Of a stretch of 64,000 nt of DNA, positions 44,302 to 53,383 are shown piece after piece; within the stretch, counting starts at the first letter, position 1; each line of letters opens with the position of its first letter. The stretch lies in NCBI GenBank assembly GCA_021793515.1, contig JAJYSP010000003.1:62001-126000 (forward strand). Reading direction: 5' to 3'. Origin of the DNA: Actinomycetes bacterium. Lineage in GTDB: Bacteria; Actinomycetota; Acidimicrobiia; Acidimicrobiales; RAAP-2. The notes beneath the pieces were generated by a model. It was not told where the DNA came from and searched no databases. It was given only the letters and a program-made list of their open reading frames with translations. A program made the translations under genes and the position numbers.

Positions 44302-45596
44302 CGGGGCGCCCGGGCGCCCTCGCGACCCAGCCACGCGAGCACCGCGACCACCAACGCCTCGGTGCCCGTGTCGAGGGTCGGCTGGATGACCGGCGCGAAG
44401 TGCGGCGAGTGGTTCACCGGGATGTCGCTCGTCAGTCGACCGGCCGCGCGCGCCTCGTCGTAGCGGGCGGGGTCCACGCCGCCGATCGCCCAGTAGGTGT
44501 AGGGAACGCCGAGCGCGTTGGGCACGTCGCTGAAGTCCTCGCTCGCGGACTGCATCGCGAGCGTGTCGGCCCGAGCGCCGAAGTGCTCGGCGAAGGCCGC
44601 CGCCACCCGTTCGGTGACCGTCTCGTCGTTCTCGGTGAGCGGGAACCGGTCGAACCGTTCGATGGTCGCCGGCGCCACCGCGTCCGAGGCCGCGCACTCG
44701 GCGTCGACGATGCGCTTGATCGCCGCGAGGGTTGCCGAGCGGCTCTCCTCGGTGTAGGTGCGGATGTTGAGCTCGAGCACGGCTCGGTCGGCGATCACGT
44801 TGCTCTTGGTCCCCGCGTGCAGGCTCCCCACCGTGACGACCACCGGATCACCCGGTCGGGTCTCGCGCGACACCACGGTCTGCAGGCGCACGACGATCAT
44901 CGCGGCCAGTACGACCGGGTCGACGGAGGCCTGGGGCATGGAGCCGTGCGCGCCGCGGCCGTAGACCGTGATGCGCAGGCTGTCGGCCGCGGCGAGGACG
45001 GGCCCGACGCGGGTCGCGACGGTGCCGGCCGGCAGTGCCAGGACGTGCTGGGCCATCGCGACGTCCGGTGAGCCGACGACGCCCACGAGGCCGTTGTCCA
45101 CCATGCCCGTCGCGCCGTCGCCAGTCTCCTCGGCGGGTTGGAAGAGCGTCACCAGCGTGCCGGACCACTGGTCGCGATCCTGGGCGAGCAGTCGGGCGGC
45201 GCCGAGCAGGCACGTGACGTGCACGTCGTGGCCGCAGGCGTGCATGACCGGCGTCGCGTTGCCGTCGTCGTCGGTGACGACGACGTCGCTCGCGTAGGCG
45301 AGCCCGGTCGCCTCCGCGACGGGCAGCGCGTCCATGTCGGCGCGCACGAGCACCGTCGGGCCGTCGCCGTTTCGTAGCACGCCGATGACCCCGGTCCCCC
45401 CGAGGTGCTCGTGGACCTCGTACCCGTCGTCTCGAAGGCTCGCCGCGACGGCTTGGGCGGTCGCGACCTCGTGGTGGGAGAGCTCGGGGTGCGCGTGCAG
45501 GTGGCGGTAGAAGTCCTCGAGCCAGGGACGAAGGGTGGGTAGCCCGACGAGCACGGCCGCGGCCGGCGACTCGGGCGAGGACGATGAAGTGCTCAC
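44298..45596 (-). CDS. M20-family amidohydrolase
   Basis: This 432-residue metallohydrolase of the M20D group (hippuricase, IAA-amino-acid hydrolase type) would release amino acids from N-acyl or amide substrates. Metal ligands are visible in MHACGHDVHVT, QPAEETGDGA and QHVLALP, with a late His in NHSPHFAP. The dimerisation domain lies at about 195-310. It heads a two-gene operon with the TRIC-like gene. Substrate is not predictable. Confidence 0.9.
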   Translation of the reverse strand: MSTSSSSPESPAAAVLVGLPTLRPWLEDFYRHLHAHPELSHHEVATAQAVAASLRDDGYEVHEHLGGTGVIGVLRNGDGPTVLVRADMDALPVAEATGLAYASDVVVTDDDGNATPVMHACGHDVHVTCLLGAARLLAQDRDQWSGTLVTLFQPAEETGDGATGMVDNGLVGVVGSPDVAMAQHVLALPAGTVATRVGPVLAAADSLRITVYGRGAHGSMPQASVDPVVLAAMIVVRLQTVVSRETRPGDPVVVTVGSLHAGTKSNVIADRAVLELNIRTYTEESRSATLAAIKRIVDAECAASDAVAPATIERFDRFPLTENDETVTERVAAAFAEHFGARADTLAMQSASEDFSDVPNALGVPYTYWAIGGVDPARYDEARAAGRLTSDIPVNHSPHFAPVIQPTLDTGTEALVVAVLAWLGREGARAPR

Positions 45597-45658
45597 GGCA
45601 TCAGTTTGACAGATTGACGTGCGCGCATCGCCGAACTCGCCCGATCATCGAGCGTCGC

Positions 45659-46402
45659 CTACGCGTTCGCGACGCTGCCCGGGCCCAGGTCCATCCCCGA
45701 GGTTCGATAGAGGGCGCCCTCGCTCGTGATGAAGAAGCCCTCGAGACCCGGGATTCGCTCGAGCAGCGCGAGGACCGCGGCGCCGCCGACCGCGAGGGCC
45801 GTCGCGAAGGCGTCGGCCTCAGCGAGCCGTCCGCCGACCACCGTCGCCGACACGGCGGCGACCTCGCCACCGAAGGGGTTGGTGAGGTGCTCGCCGCGCT
45901 CGTAGACGCCCGAGGTCGCCGCGGCCGAGTCGACGCGGATGACCGCGCAGAACGCGTCGCGCACGCTCGGGTGCTGGACACCGACGTCGTAGGTGGACCC
46001 CGGGCTGACACAGATGTCGCCGCCCGCGTTGACGAGGGCCTCGGTGACCCCGCCGTCGACGAGCACGGCCAGGGCGCGCTCCGCCGCCCAACCCTTGACG
46101 AGTCCCGTCGGGTCGAAGCCGCCCGCGAGGGCCCACGGGTCGAAGTAGCCCGCCGTCGTGTCGCGCGCGGCCTCGCAGCGTTCCATCACCTCGCGCATCA
46201 ACGACGACGGCGCGGCGACCTCACCGCGGCGTAGTCGCGACAGCTCGCTGTCGGGCTTCCACGTGCTGAACCGGTCGTCGAGTCGGTGCAGCTCGGCCGC
46301 GGCCGCGTCGAGCAGGGATTCGACGTGCGCGCTATCGAGGTCGGCCGGATCGACGAGGAAGGAGACCACCGTCCCCATGACGGGTTCGGCCCGCGTGATC
46401 AC
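45659..46402 (-). CDS. apbE: FAD:protein FMN transferase (ApbE)
   Basis: This 247-residue ApbE-family enzyme attaches FMN from FAD to Ser/Thr in FMN-binding domains. It shows MGTVVSFLVDP, DDRFSTWKPDSELSRL, the flavin-binding DPTGLVKGWAAE, ALVNAGGDICVS, and AEADAFATALAVGG near the C-terminus. No signal peptide or lipobox is visible at the GTG 46402 start, although many ApbE proteins are exported. The start overlaps the FMN-binding protein stop as GTGA. It is the third gene of a flavin electron-transfer operon. Confidence 0.93.
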   Translation of the reverse strand: MITRAEPVMGTVVSFLVDPADLDSAHVESLLDAAAAELHRLDDRFSTWKPDSELSRLRRGEVAAPSSLMREVMERCEAARDTTAGYFDPWALAGGFDPTGLVKGWAAERALAVLVDGGVTEALVNAGGDICVSPGSTYDVGVQHPSVRDAFCAVIRVDSAAATSGVYERGEHLTNPFGGEVAAVSATVVGGRLAEADAFATALAVGGAAVLALLERIPGLEGFFITSEGALYRTSGMDLGPGSVANA

Positions 46403-46848
46403 TTGAAGCGGAGCTTGTCGAGGGCGCCCTGGATGGAATAGGCGTAGGCCTCGCTGGTGTAGGTCGCCCCGGTGACCGCGTTGATGCGGATGCCCTGGGC
46501 CTTTAGCACCTCGGCCTTCAGGATCGGCACGGCGTAGGAGGCGAGTTGCTGGGAGTAGGAATCGAGGGTCTGGAGCTTCTCGACGTGCAGGCCCACAATG
46601 TGATGGTTCGCGATCACTACCTTGACCGACATCACGCCGTAGCTGTAGTTCTCGAGCGGACCGATCGCGGTGGCCTGTCCGGGACCCGCCGGCGCGGTCG
46701 TCGTGGGCGCGCCGGGCTTGGGCGTGGTGGTCGTGGTCGTCGGTGCGGACCGAACAATCGGGCCGGCCTTGCCCGGCGTTCCGTGCAGGGCTACGACGCT
46801 GGTGAACCCGGCGGCCGTCGCCCCGAGCAACGTGAGTACTCGTCTCAT
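46399..46848 (-). CDS. Exported FMN-binding-domain protein
   Basis: This 149-residue protein has an N-terminal hydrophobic export or anchor segment (residues 1-22), a low-complexity Thr/Pro/Ala linker (about 35-62), and an FMN_bind domain. The flavinylation motif INAVTGATYTSEAYAYS near residue 124 matches the known S/T-GA-T site modified by ApbE. FMN would be linked to a Thr there, outside the membrane. ATG 46848 lies seven bases after the upstream stop. The domain would carry electrons from the membrane reductase to an unknown acceptor. Confidence 0.92.
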   Translation of the reverse strand: MRRVLTLLGATAAGFTSVVALHGTPGKAGPIVRSAPTTTTTTPKPGAPTTTAPAGPGQATAIGPLENYSYGVMSVKVVIANHHIVGLHVEKLQTLDSYSQQLASYAVPILKAEVLKAQGIRINAVTGATYTSEAYAYSIQGALDKLRFK

Positions 46849-46855
46849 GGCAACC

Positions 46856-48280
46856 TCATAGTGCGTAGACCTCTTGGTGTAACGCCTCGGCGGGCACGCC
46901 GGCGTGCTGGGCCATGGCGACCGCGTCGCGTACGAAGCCCGGCGAGCCGCTCACGAACACGTCGCGTGCGGCGAGGTCCGGGACGAGTCGCGCGATCGCC
47001 TCCATGGGCACCGCTTCGCGGTTGCCGAGCAGTCGATGCGTCGTGCCCTTGCGGTGACGCACCAGTTCTTCCACCTCGTCGGCGAGGACGAGCTCGTCCT
47101 CGCTCGCTGCGCGAAGCACCACGACCGGCCGGGACTTGAGGGGCAGGTCCTCGAGGAGCGACCGCACCGCGGTCACCCCGACCCCGCCGGCGATGAGTAG
47201 GGCGTGGCGACGACGTTGGGCGTGGACGGTGAAGGCGCCGTAGGGGCCCTCCATGGCGACTCGCGTGCCGGGCGCGATGCTCGCGAGAGCCCGGGTGAAG
47301 TCCCCGACGCCCTTCACGGTTAGTCGCAGGTAGGGCGGCTGGGGCAGGGCGGACACGGTGAAGGGGTGCGCCTGCCACCACAGCCGCGGCGTGAGGAACC
47401 GCCACTCGCAGAACTGTCCCCCGGCGATGACGAGCCGGTCGAGGGCTTCACCCTCGAGGATCACCGAGACGACGTCGGGTCCCTCGCGCACCACCTCGGC
47501 GACGCGCAGCCGGTGGCGTCGCGACCGGTAGATCGGCACGCCGACGCGATAGGTCAGCACGAGAGCCGCGGCCAGGATCCACGCGATCGTCCACGCGTAC
47601 TGCACGACGGGGTGACGGACGAAGGAGGGGCCGAGCACCACCTCGTGGGCGAAGGCGAGCGCGAGGGCCGCGTACATCATGAGGTGCAGCACCCACCACC
47701 GCTCGCGCGGGATCCGCGAACGCACCTGGCGAATCGAAATGAGCCCGATCAGCACCATGATGGCGAGCGCCACCGTCGCGGTGACCATGTTCGGGAAGGT
47801 TCGCAGGAGCACGCCCACCTCACCAAAGACGCCCGAGCGGGCGGCCTGGGCGTAGGCGAGGGTGAGCAGCACGGCGTGCGCCGCGATCAGTCCGATCGTC
47901 CAGGGCGCGAGGCGGCGGTGCCAGAGCAGGACGCCGTCCTGGCCGAGGGTGCGCTCGAGGGCCGGCGCGCGGCTGGCCATCACGACCATCAACAGCGCGG
48001 CGTAGGTCCCCGCGAGCCCGGTCGTCGAGCCGAGGAACATGGCGAGCCCACCGCGCAGGTGGAGCTCGCTGAGCGTGCCGTCCACCACGGGTAGGCCGAG
48101 CACGAGCCCTAGGCCAATGCCGGCGACCGCCAACGTGGCGTAGAAGGACACGGCGCTCGGCCGGCGGCTCGACGTGCGTGGTTCCTCGGTCCGTACCCGA
48201 GGTCCGGCGACGGCGGCGCGCGGGTAGAAGATTGGCGTGTCCAGGGTTCCTCCGGTCGGTAGCCACGTGCGTGTAATCAC
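46856..48280 (-). CDS. Ferric-reductase-like membrane flavocytochrome with NAD(P)H-oxidase domain
   Basis: This 474-residue protein has a ferric-reductase-like transmembrane region (about residues 45-250) with candidate heme histidines in LLWHRRLAPW, IAAHAVLL, WWVLHLMMY and FAHEVVLG. A ferredoxin-reductase-type module follows: FAD site with QAHPFTVSALP, and NAD(P) site with LLIAGGVGVTAVRSLL. It would move electrons from NAD(P)H across the membrane to the flavinylated protein encoded next. It heads a three-gene operon with the FMN-binding protein and apbE. About 40 N-terminal residues precede the first helix. Confidence 0.9.
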   Translation of the reverse strand: MITRTWLPTGGTLDTPIFYPRAAVAGPRVRTEEPRTSSRRPSAVSFYATLAVAGIGLGLVLGLPVVDGTLSELHLRGGLAMFLGSTTGLAGTYAALLMVVMASRAPALERTLGQDGVLLWHRRLAPWTIGLIAAHAVLLTLAYAQAARSGVFGEVGVLLRTFPNMVTATVALAIMVLIGLISIRQVRSRIPRERWWVLHLMMYAALALAFAHEVVLGPSFVRHPVVQYAWTIAWILAAALVLTYRVGVPIYRSRRHRLRVAEVVREGPDVVSVILEGEALDRLVIAGGQFCEWRFLTPRLWWQAHPFTVSALPQPPYLRLTVKGVGDFTRALASIAPGTRVAMEGPYGAFTVHAQRRRHALLIAGGVGVTAVRSLLEDLPLKSRPVVVLRAASEDELVLADEVEELVRHRKGTTHRLLGNREAVPMEAIARLVPDLAARDVFVSGSPGFVRDAVAMAQHAGVPAEALHQEVYAL

Positions 48281-48409
48281 GTGAGACTAACCACCGGTAC
48301 CCGCTTCTACGACCGCATCTTGCGGAGTTCTTATCTTCGCTGACCGCTCGATCTGCTCCGTGGGGCTCACGCGAGGCTAGTCCCGGCGTACGGGAGGTCT
48401 GCGCTTGGG

Positions 48410-48865
48410 TCAGTCGCGCAGGAAGCGGTCGAGGCGCCAGCTGCCCGTCATCACGACGTCACAGAGCGCGCTCGTCACCCGACACATGACATCGAGCACC
48501 GCCGACGCCGCCGTGTCGGCGGGGACCTCGAGCAAGAGGCCGCGCTGGTTGTGGTCCTGGGTCACGCGAAACGGCGCGCCGTCGAGCAGTTCGGCGATCC
48601 GCACCCGGCCGAGTCGGCCCCGGGTGTGCAGCACCCCGAGCGAGGACGGCTGGTCGTGTCCGTGGCGGGCGGGGTTCGTGACGAAGCTCGCGACGGTCAC
48701 GCCCTCGAGCTTGCGCAGGCCCAAGAAATTGACCTTGAGGTCGTCGACGTCGTCGACGACGTTGGGGATCACGTTGCACCAGCCACGCCCAGCCGCGATC
48801 GACTCGATCGACGCGATCGCCTCGGCCCGGTCGTTCGAGAACGAGATCGAGTGGGGCGTCGGCAA
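48410..48865 (-). CDS. Hypothetical protein paired with a ferritin-like gene
   Basis: This 151-residue protein starts MPTPHSISFSNDRAEAIASI and has an alpha/beta-looking pattern with LKVNFLGLRKLEGVTVASF in the middle. There is no signal peptide and no membrane helix. I do not recognise the family. It begins 30 bases after the stop of the ferritin-like gene, so the two are probably co-transcribed and work together. Confidence 0.7.
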   Translation of the reverse strand: MPTPHSISFSNDRAEAIASIESIAAGRGWCNVIPNVVDDVDDLKVNFLGLRKLEGVTVASFVTNPARHGHDQPSSLGVLHTRGRLGRVRIAELLDGAPFRVTQDHNQRGLLLEVPADTAASAVLDVMCRVTSALCDVVMTGSWRLDRFLRD

Positions 48866-48895
48866 CGGGATCCTTTCTCGGCGAGTGCCCCGAGA

Positions 48896-49960
48896 CTAGG
48901 CGAGTCCCGGGGCGCGGCGGTATTCGAAGCTCGGACCGATCGGCACGCCCGACGTCGCACTTCCGCGCGCCATGGCGCGTGCGAGGTCCTCGAGCGCGGA
49001 CATGGTCGCGAGCGAGCCCATGAAGGTCGCCATGTCGTTGTGGCCATTGAGCAGGTCGTGCAGCTGGGCGAGCAGCGTGGTGTAGGTGGCATTGAAGTCG
49101 TCGACCTGACGACGTGCTGGCGAGTCGTCGGGGTGGTCACTCGAGGCGGGGTCCGTCGGCAGGTCGTAGACGCCACGGGGGTCGACTGTGACGGGGTCCC
49201 CAGCGAAGGCGTAGGCGGTGAGCCGTGACTCGGCGTCGGGGACCTGGACCAGGCGACGTCCGTGCTTGAGCTCACTGAGTCGGTAGAAGTGGGCGAAGTC
49301 GTTGTTCCCGTTCGGACCGTCGACCTCGACCGGGGAGACCGAGGTCCCCTCACCCTGTTCGATGATGGTCTCGAGCGCGGCGACAGCGCTCGCGGCGTCG
49401 ACGACACTGACCGAGCCGAACACCAGGTCCGGGCCGACCTGGTGGCGCGGGGTCGCGGCGAACACGCCGGCGGGTAGTCGGGTGATTGCGTTGGCGATCG
49501 TCAGGTAGAACTCGCCGATCGTGACCGACGGCACCTCGACGAGGGCGGCGTGGGCCTCGTAGTCGACCGGGTCCCGGGGCTCCTCGATCTCGATGAAAGC
49601 CTCGAGTTGGTCGGCACTGTAGGGACGCAGGTGCAGGCGCAGCTGGCCCTCGACGCCGCCGGGGAGGTGGCTGGGGTAGGTGGGGATGAAGCGTCGGTGC
49701 GAGATCGCCGGCGCGCCGCCGAGGGCGTTGAGCACGTTGGCGGCGAGCACCATGTGGAGCATCTCCTCGACTACCACCGATCTGAGGATTGCGGCCGCCT
49801 CGGCGTTGACCTCGGGGTCGAGCGAGAAGTAGGCGTAGAGGTAGACGGGGATCGTCGCGTGCTCGAGCTCGATCGCGCGCTGTAGCGCAGCGCGCACCGA
49901 CGTCGGGGTCGGATCGTCGTGGTGCAGCCCCGCGAGCGTCGAACGGTGCAGTGTGATCAT
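48896..49960 (-). CDS. Ferritin-like protein of the VioB/iminophenyl-pyruvate dimer synthase type
   Basis: This 354-residue protein has a di-iron helical bundle with ELEHATIPVYLYAYFS (residue ~31-46) and VVVEEMLHMVLAANVLNALGGAP (~65-87). The Glu and Glu-x-x-His residues match the ferritin-like domain of VioB and RebD, which couple imine units in pigment biosynthesis. No other violacein or rebeccamycin genes are present, so the reaction here is unknown. AGGAGACACC directly precedes ATG 49960, which decides this start over the longer frame to 50065. Confidence 0.82.
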   Translation of the reverse strand: MITLHRSTLAGLHHDDPTPTSVRAALQRAIELEHATIPVYLYAYFSLDPEVNAEAAAILRSVVVEEMLHMVLAANVLNALGGAPAISHRRFIPTYPSHLPGGVEGQLRLHLRPYSADQLEAFIEIEEPRDPVDYEAHAALVEVPSVTIGEFYLTIANAITRLPAGVFAATPRHQVGPDLVFGSVSVVDAASAVAALETIIEQGEGTSVSPVEVDGPNGNNDFAHFYRLSELKHGRRLVQVPDAESRLTAYAFAGDPVTVDPRGVYDLPTDPASSDHPDDSPARRQVDDFNATYTTLLAQLHDLLNGHNDMATFMGSLATMSALEDLARAMARGSATSGVPIGPSFEYRRAPGLA

Positions 49961-50099
49961 GGTGTCTCCTGGTCCGTCCTCACCCGAGGTCCGCGGCGTT
50001 TCACACCGAGGTACGACGCGACCGAGAACTGCACTGAGGATTCCACATGGCGCGCGGGAACGCAACCGTGAATGACCTCGACACTGCGCCTACGACAAC

Positions 50100-50894
50100 T
50101 CAGTTCCGAGGTCGAACCGTGAGGCATTGGGCGATGGTGCCGATGGGTCCGCGTAGGTCGTGGATGGTACTGGTGGTGAGTCCGATCCCGTGGGCGCCGA
50201 AGGTGACTGCGGTGTCGAACCCGAGCCACTCGCCCTGGGGGGACGCGAAGAGGTGCGCGGTGAGGTCGACGTTCGGGAAGGCGAGCCGCGAGGACGGCGC
50301 ACGCGGCGTCACGCCGTTGGCCATATCGAACAGGCCGGCGGCTCGTGCGAGGTCGCTCACTGCTTCACCCTCGACCAGGGCGACACTCGTGCGCAGCCAG
50401 AACGCGGCTCGGCCGGGTTCCTGTTGGGCGCGGCGAACCTCGACCGAGCCGACGAACCCGCCCGGCCAGAACGTCGACGGGTCCCAGGGCGCCATACGGT
50501 CCGGCGGTTCGATGCGCTCGAGGGGCGTGGCGGCGAATTCGGACGTCTCGTAGCGTCTCATCAGCCACGCGCGCAGCGCGACGGCGACGCGGCCCGCGTA
50601 GCGGAGCCGCGCCTCGACGAGTTCGATGGTCCGCCCGGGGCGCACGACCTCGACCTCGATGTCCACGACGTCGATGGGGATGGTGCCGAAGATGTCGTAG
50701 CTGAGCCGCGCCAGGGGCAGCTGATCATCGCGGCGGGTGTCCCGGTCGACCTCGATCGCGTGGGTGAGCAGTCCGAGTGCCGGGGAGACGTGCTGCTCGG
50801 TCGTCGCCCAGGCGCCGCCCACGTGCGCGGTGGCTTCGAAGCGCAGGTCGCTGAGCCGTCGGAAGTAGGCGCGCGGCGTCGAGGCGTCGGCCAT
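50100..50894 (-). CDS. Acyl-CoA thioesterase-like protein (TesB/4HBT_3 hotdog type)
   Basis: This 264-residue double-hotdog protein resembles acyl-CoA thioesterase II proteins of actinobacteria. It shows GGAWATTEQHVSPALGLLTHA at the N-terminal hotdog, LSYDIFGTIPIDVVDIEVEV in the first sheet, and the C-terminal GEWLGFDTAVTFGAHGIGLT. The latter carries the Asp and the Thr/Gly loop expected of the second active site. It would hydrolyse an acyl-CoA of unknown chain. ATG 50894 was chosen because upstream residues are Arg-rich. Confidence 0.8.
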   Translation of the reverse strand: MADASTPRAYFRRLSDLRFEATAHVGGAWATTEQHVSPALGLLTHAIEVDRDTRRDDQLPLARLSYDIFGTIPIDVVDIEVEVVRPGRTIELVEARLRYAGRVAVALRAWLMRRYETSEFAATPLERIEPPDRMAPWDPSTFWPGGFVGSVEVRRAQQEPGRAAFWLRTSVALVEGEAVSDLARAAGLFDMANGVTPRAPSSRLAFPNVDLTAHLFASPQGEWLGFDTAVTFGAHGIGLTTSTIHDLRGPIGTIAQCLTVRPRN

Positions 50895-51135
50895 CACGCC
50901 ATCCCTACTGCTCGGGCGCTGCGGCGCGGGATTGCGGGTCCGGGTCGCGGGGTCACGAGGCACCCGCCCCGAGCACAACGAGCGTCGCGGACACGGCCGG
51001 GTTCGGTCTCGCTCGGTGAAGCCACGCACACTATCTTCGCCGAATGTGACGAGTGCCGACGAACTCGCTTTTGGACACCCAGAAGCCAGGGATAACCTCG
51101 TTGCATCGAAGAAGTCCGGTTGACTTCCGAACCAG

Positions 51136-52392
51136 ATGGAGCAGGGTCCCGTGGCGGTACGTGATCAGATGGTCGAGCAGCCTGTCGGCGACGGGGTGAG
51201 GATCGCCCAACGCGCCATGCACGCGGCGCCGTTCTATGCGATGGCCTTCGAACAACAGGCGGCCGCCATCGAAGCGCGAGGTGACCACGTCGTTCGCTTC
51301 AACCTCGGCGAGCCCGACTTCGGTGCGCCAGCGGCCGTGCGCGAGGCGATGCGTACGGTGATGGACGGCCGACCGACGAGCTACACGCCGGCGCTCGGCC
51401 TGCGAGAGCTGCGCGAGGCGATTGCCACCTTCTACCGTGAGCGCCACGGCGTGCGCGTCGACCCGGCGCGGGTTGTCGTGACCTCGGGCGCGTCATCGGC
51501 TCTGTTGCTCGCCGTCGCGTCCGTCGTTGACCCGGGCAGCGAAGTGATCATGGCTGACCCCTCCTACCCGTGCAATCGTCAGCTGGTCGAGTCATTCGGG
51601 GGTCGGGTCGTCTCGGTCGAGACCACGGTCGCGACCCGGTTCCAACTCGACCGGGACCTCGTCGAGGGCGCGTGGACCAAGGACACCCGAGTGGTGATGA
51701 TCGCGAGCCCGTCTAATCCGACCGGGACCTCCATCGACTACGACGAGCTGACGGCGATCTGCGAGAACGCGCGGGCGCGCGGGGCGTGGCGACTCGTCGA
51801 TGAGATCTATCTCAACCTGGCCGACCCCGACGAGAACGGTCGACCGGCGAGCAGCGTGCTCGCCGTCGACCCCGACGCCATTGTGATCAACAGCTTCTCC
51901 AAGTACTTCGGCATGACGGGCTGGCGACTCGGCTGGTGCGTTGTCCCCGAGGACCTCGTGCCCGCGTTGGAGCGTCTCGCGATGAACTACTTCCTCTGCG
52001 CCTCCTCACCGGCCCAGCAGGCGGCGCTCGCGTGCTTCACGCCCGAGACCCTCGTCGAGTGCGAGGACCGCCGGGCCGAGTTCGTCGCGCGCCGCGCGAT
52101 CGTTCTCGCCGAACTCGCCCGTATCGGCTTGCCGGTCTCCGTCGAGCCCGACGGGGCGTTCTACGTCTACGTCGACGTGAGTGGGACAGGCCTGGGCGCC
52201 TGGGAGTTCTGTGAGCGTGCGTTGCGCGAAGCCAACGTCGCCATCACTCCCGGTAAGGACTTCGCGACCCGTACCGCCGAGACCCACGTCCGACTCTCGT
52301 ATGCCACCTCACGCGATGAGTTGCGCGAGGGGCTGACGAGACTCGGCACGTTCGTCGCCGCGCTCGGTGGCGGATCCGCTGTCGCAGGGTGA
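51136..52392 (+). CDS. PLP-dependent class I/II aminotransferase
   Basis: This 418-residue fold-type I aminotransferase has FNLGEPDFGAP at the substrate site, IASPSNPTGTSIDYDEL, and the PLP-lysine in NSFSKYFGMTGWRLGW. It would transfer an amino group between an amino acid and a 2-oxo acid, most like aspartate or aromatic aminotransferases. The start could be ATG 51136 or GTG 51151, which follows GGAGCAGGG. It is solitary, about 130 bases upstream of a carboxymuconolactone-decarboxylase-like gene. Confidence 0.9.
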   Translation: MEQGPVAVRDQMVEQPVGDGVRIAQRAMHAAPFYAMAFEQQAAAIEARGDHVVRFNLGEPDFGAPAAVREAMRTVMDGRPTSYTPALGLRELREAIATFYRERHGVRVDPARVVVTSGASSALLLAVASVVDPGSEVIMADPSYPCNRQLVESFGGRVVSVETTVATRFQLDRDLVEGAWTKDTRVVMIASPSNPTGTSIDYDELTAICENARARGAWRLVDEIYLNLADPDENGRPASSVLAVDPDAIVINSFSKYFGMTGWRLGWCVVPEDLVPALERLAMNYFLCASSPAQQAALACFTPETLVECEDRRAEFVARRAIVLAELARIGLPVSVEPDGAFYVYVDVSGTGLGAWEFCERALREANVAITPGKDFATRTAETHVRLSYATSRDELREGLTRLGTFVAALGGGSAVAG

Positions 52393-52518
52393 GCCTCGAT
52401 GGTGGCGTCGGACACGGCAGGCACGGCCGCTTGACGGGCCCATTAGCGATGAACAGTCCCACCGTGGGCCGGTAGGCCGCGTGCGGTGCCCGTGGCCGTG
52501 ACGTGATTGGGTGTGAAC

Positions 52519-53166
52519 ATGGAGAACGTTCCGACACACCGTGGCCAAGCGCCCTCGTACCGTTCGCGCCATGGGCGCCTGCCCTGGCCCACGCCCGAGG
52601 AGCTGAGCGCCGAGCAGCTCGCCGTCTACCGTGCGATCGTCGATGGCCCGCGGTCTGACGGGCCCAAAGTTGTTTCGTTCGTCGACAGGGACGGCCACCT
52701 CGAAGGCCCGTTCAACGCGATGGTGGTGCACCCGAAACTCGGTGAATCGGTCCAGGCGCTCGGGGCGGCGGTCCGCTTCGCCAGTTCACTCAGCGATCGA
52801 CAGCGTGAGATCGCGATATTGGAGCTCGCGCGCCGTGAGCGCTGTGACTTCGAGTGGTACGCGCACGAGCGGATTGGTCGGGCGGTCGGTCTGAGCACCG
52901 ATGAGACCCAGGCGGTGCTGACGGGTCGTGACTGTCCGAGCTTGCATGCCAGCGAGTCGATGGTGCGACGGGTCGTCGGGGCACTGCAGACCCGCCGCGA
53001 TCTGGATGACGCCGAGTTCGACGAAGCGACGTCGGCGCTCGGGATGGCTGCGATCGCCGACCTCGTCGTCCTTGTCGGGTACTACCAACTGTTGTCACTC
53101 GGTCTCACGGTGTGGCGAACGCCGCTACCCGACGGCGAGCCACGGCCTTGGCGCGATGACGACTGA
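52519..53166 (+). CDS. Carboxymuconolactone decarboxylase-like protein without the CxxC pair
   Basis: This 215-residue protein has the AhpD/CMD helical fold (about residues 75-145) with REIAILELARRERCDFEWYAH. The peroxidatic C-x2-C of AhpD is not intact: only Cys in ERCDFEW remains. It is therefore unlikely to be a peroxidase; related actinobacterial proteins are of unknown function. ATG 52519 is one of three closely spaced in-frame starts (TTG 52507, GTG 52513). Confidence 0.8.
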   Translation: MENVPTHRGQAPSYRSRHGRLPWPTPEELSAEQLAVYRAIVDGPRSDGPKVVSFVDRDGHLEGPFNAMVVHPKLGESVQALGAAVRFASSLSDRQREIAILELARRERCDFEWYAHERIGRAVGLSTDETQAVLTGRDCPSLHASESMVRRVVGALQTRRDLDDAEFDEATSALGMAAIADLVVLVGYYQLLSLGLTVWRTPLPDGEPRPWRDDD

Positions 53167-53383
53167 ACCCATTGCGAGTCGCGGGTGGTTTCACAACGCG
53201 TGATACGCGGTCGAACGTCGCTCGTGCGTCTTCACCACACCGGCGCGACATATCGGGGAACAGCGCGTCGCCCGAGTTCGGGCCACTCGAACCGAGCAAT
53301 CAGTCGACGGTATCCGCTCGCGGAACCCGTCAATTGGTCGTGTCTTGACGAGGCCCGCGTCGTCTTTGCAGTCGCGGGCGTTG

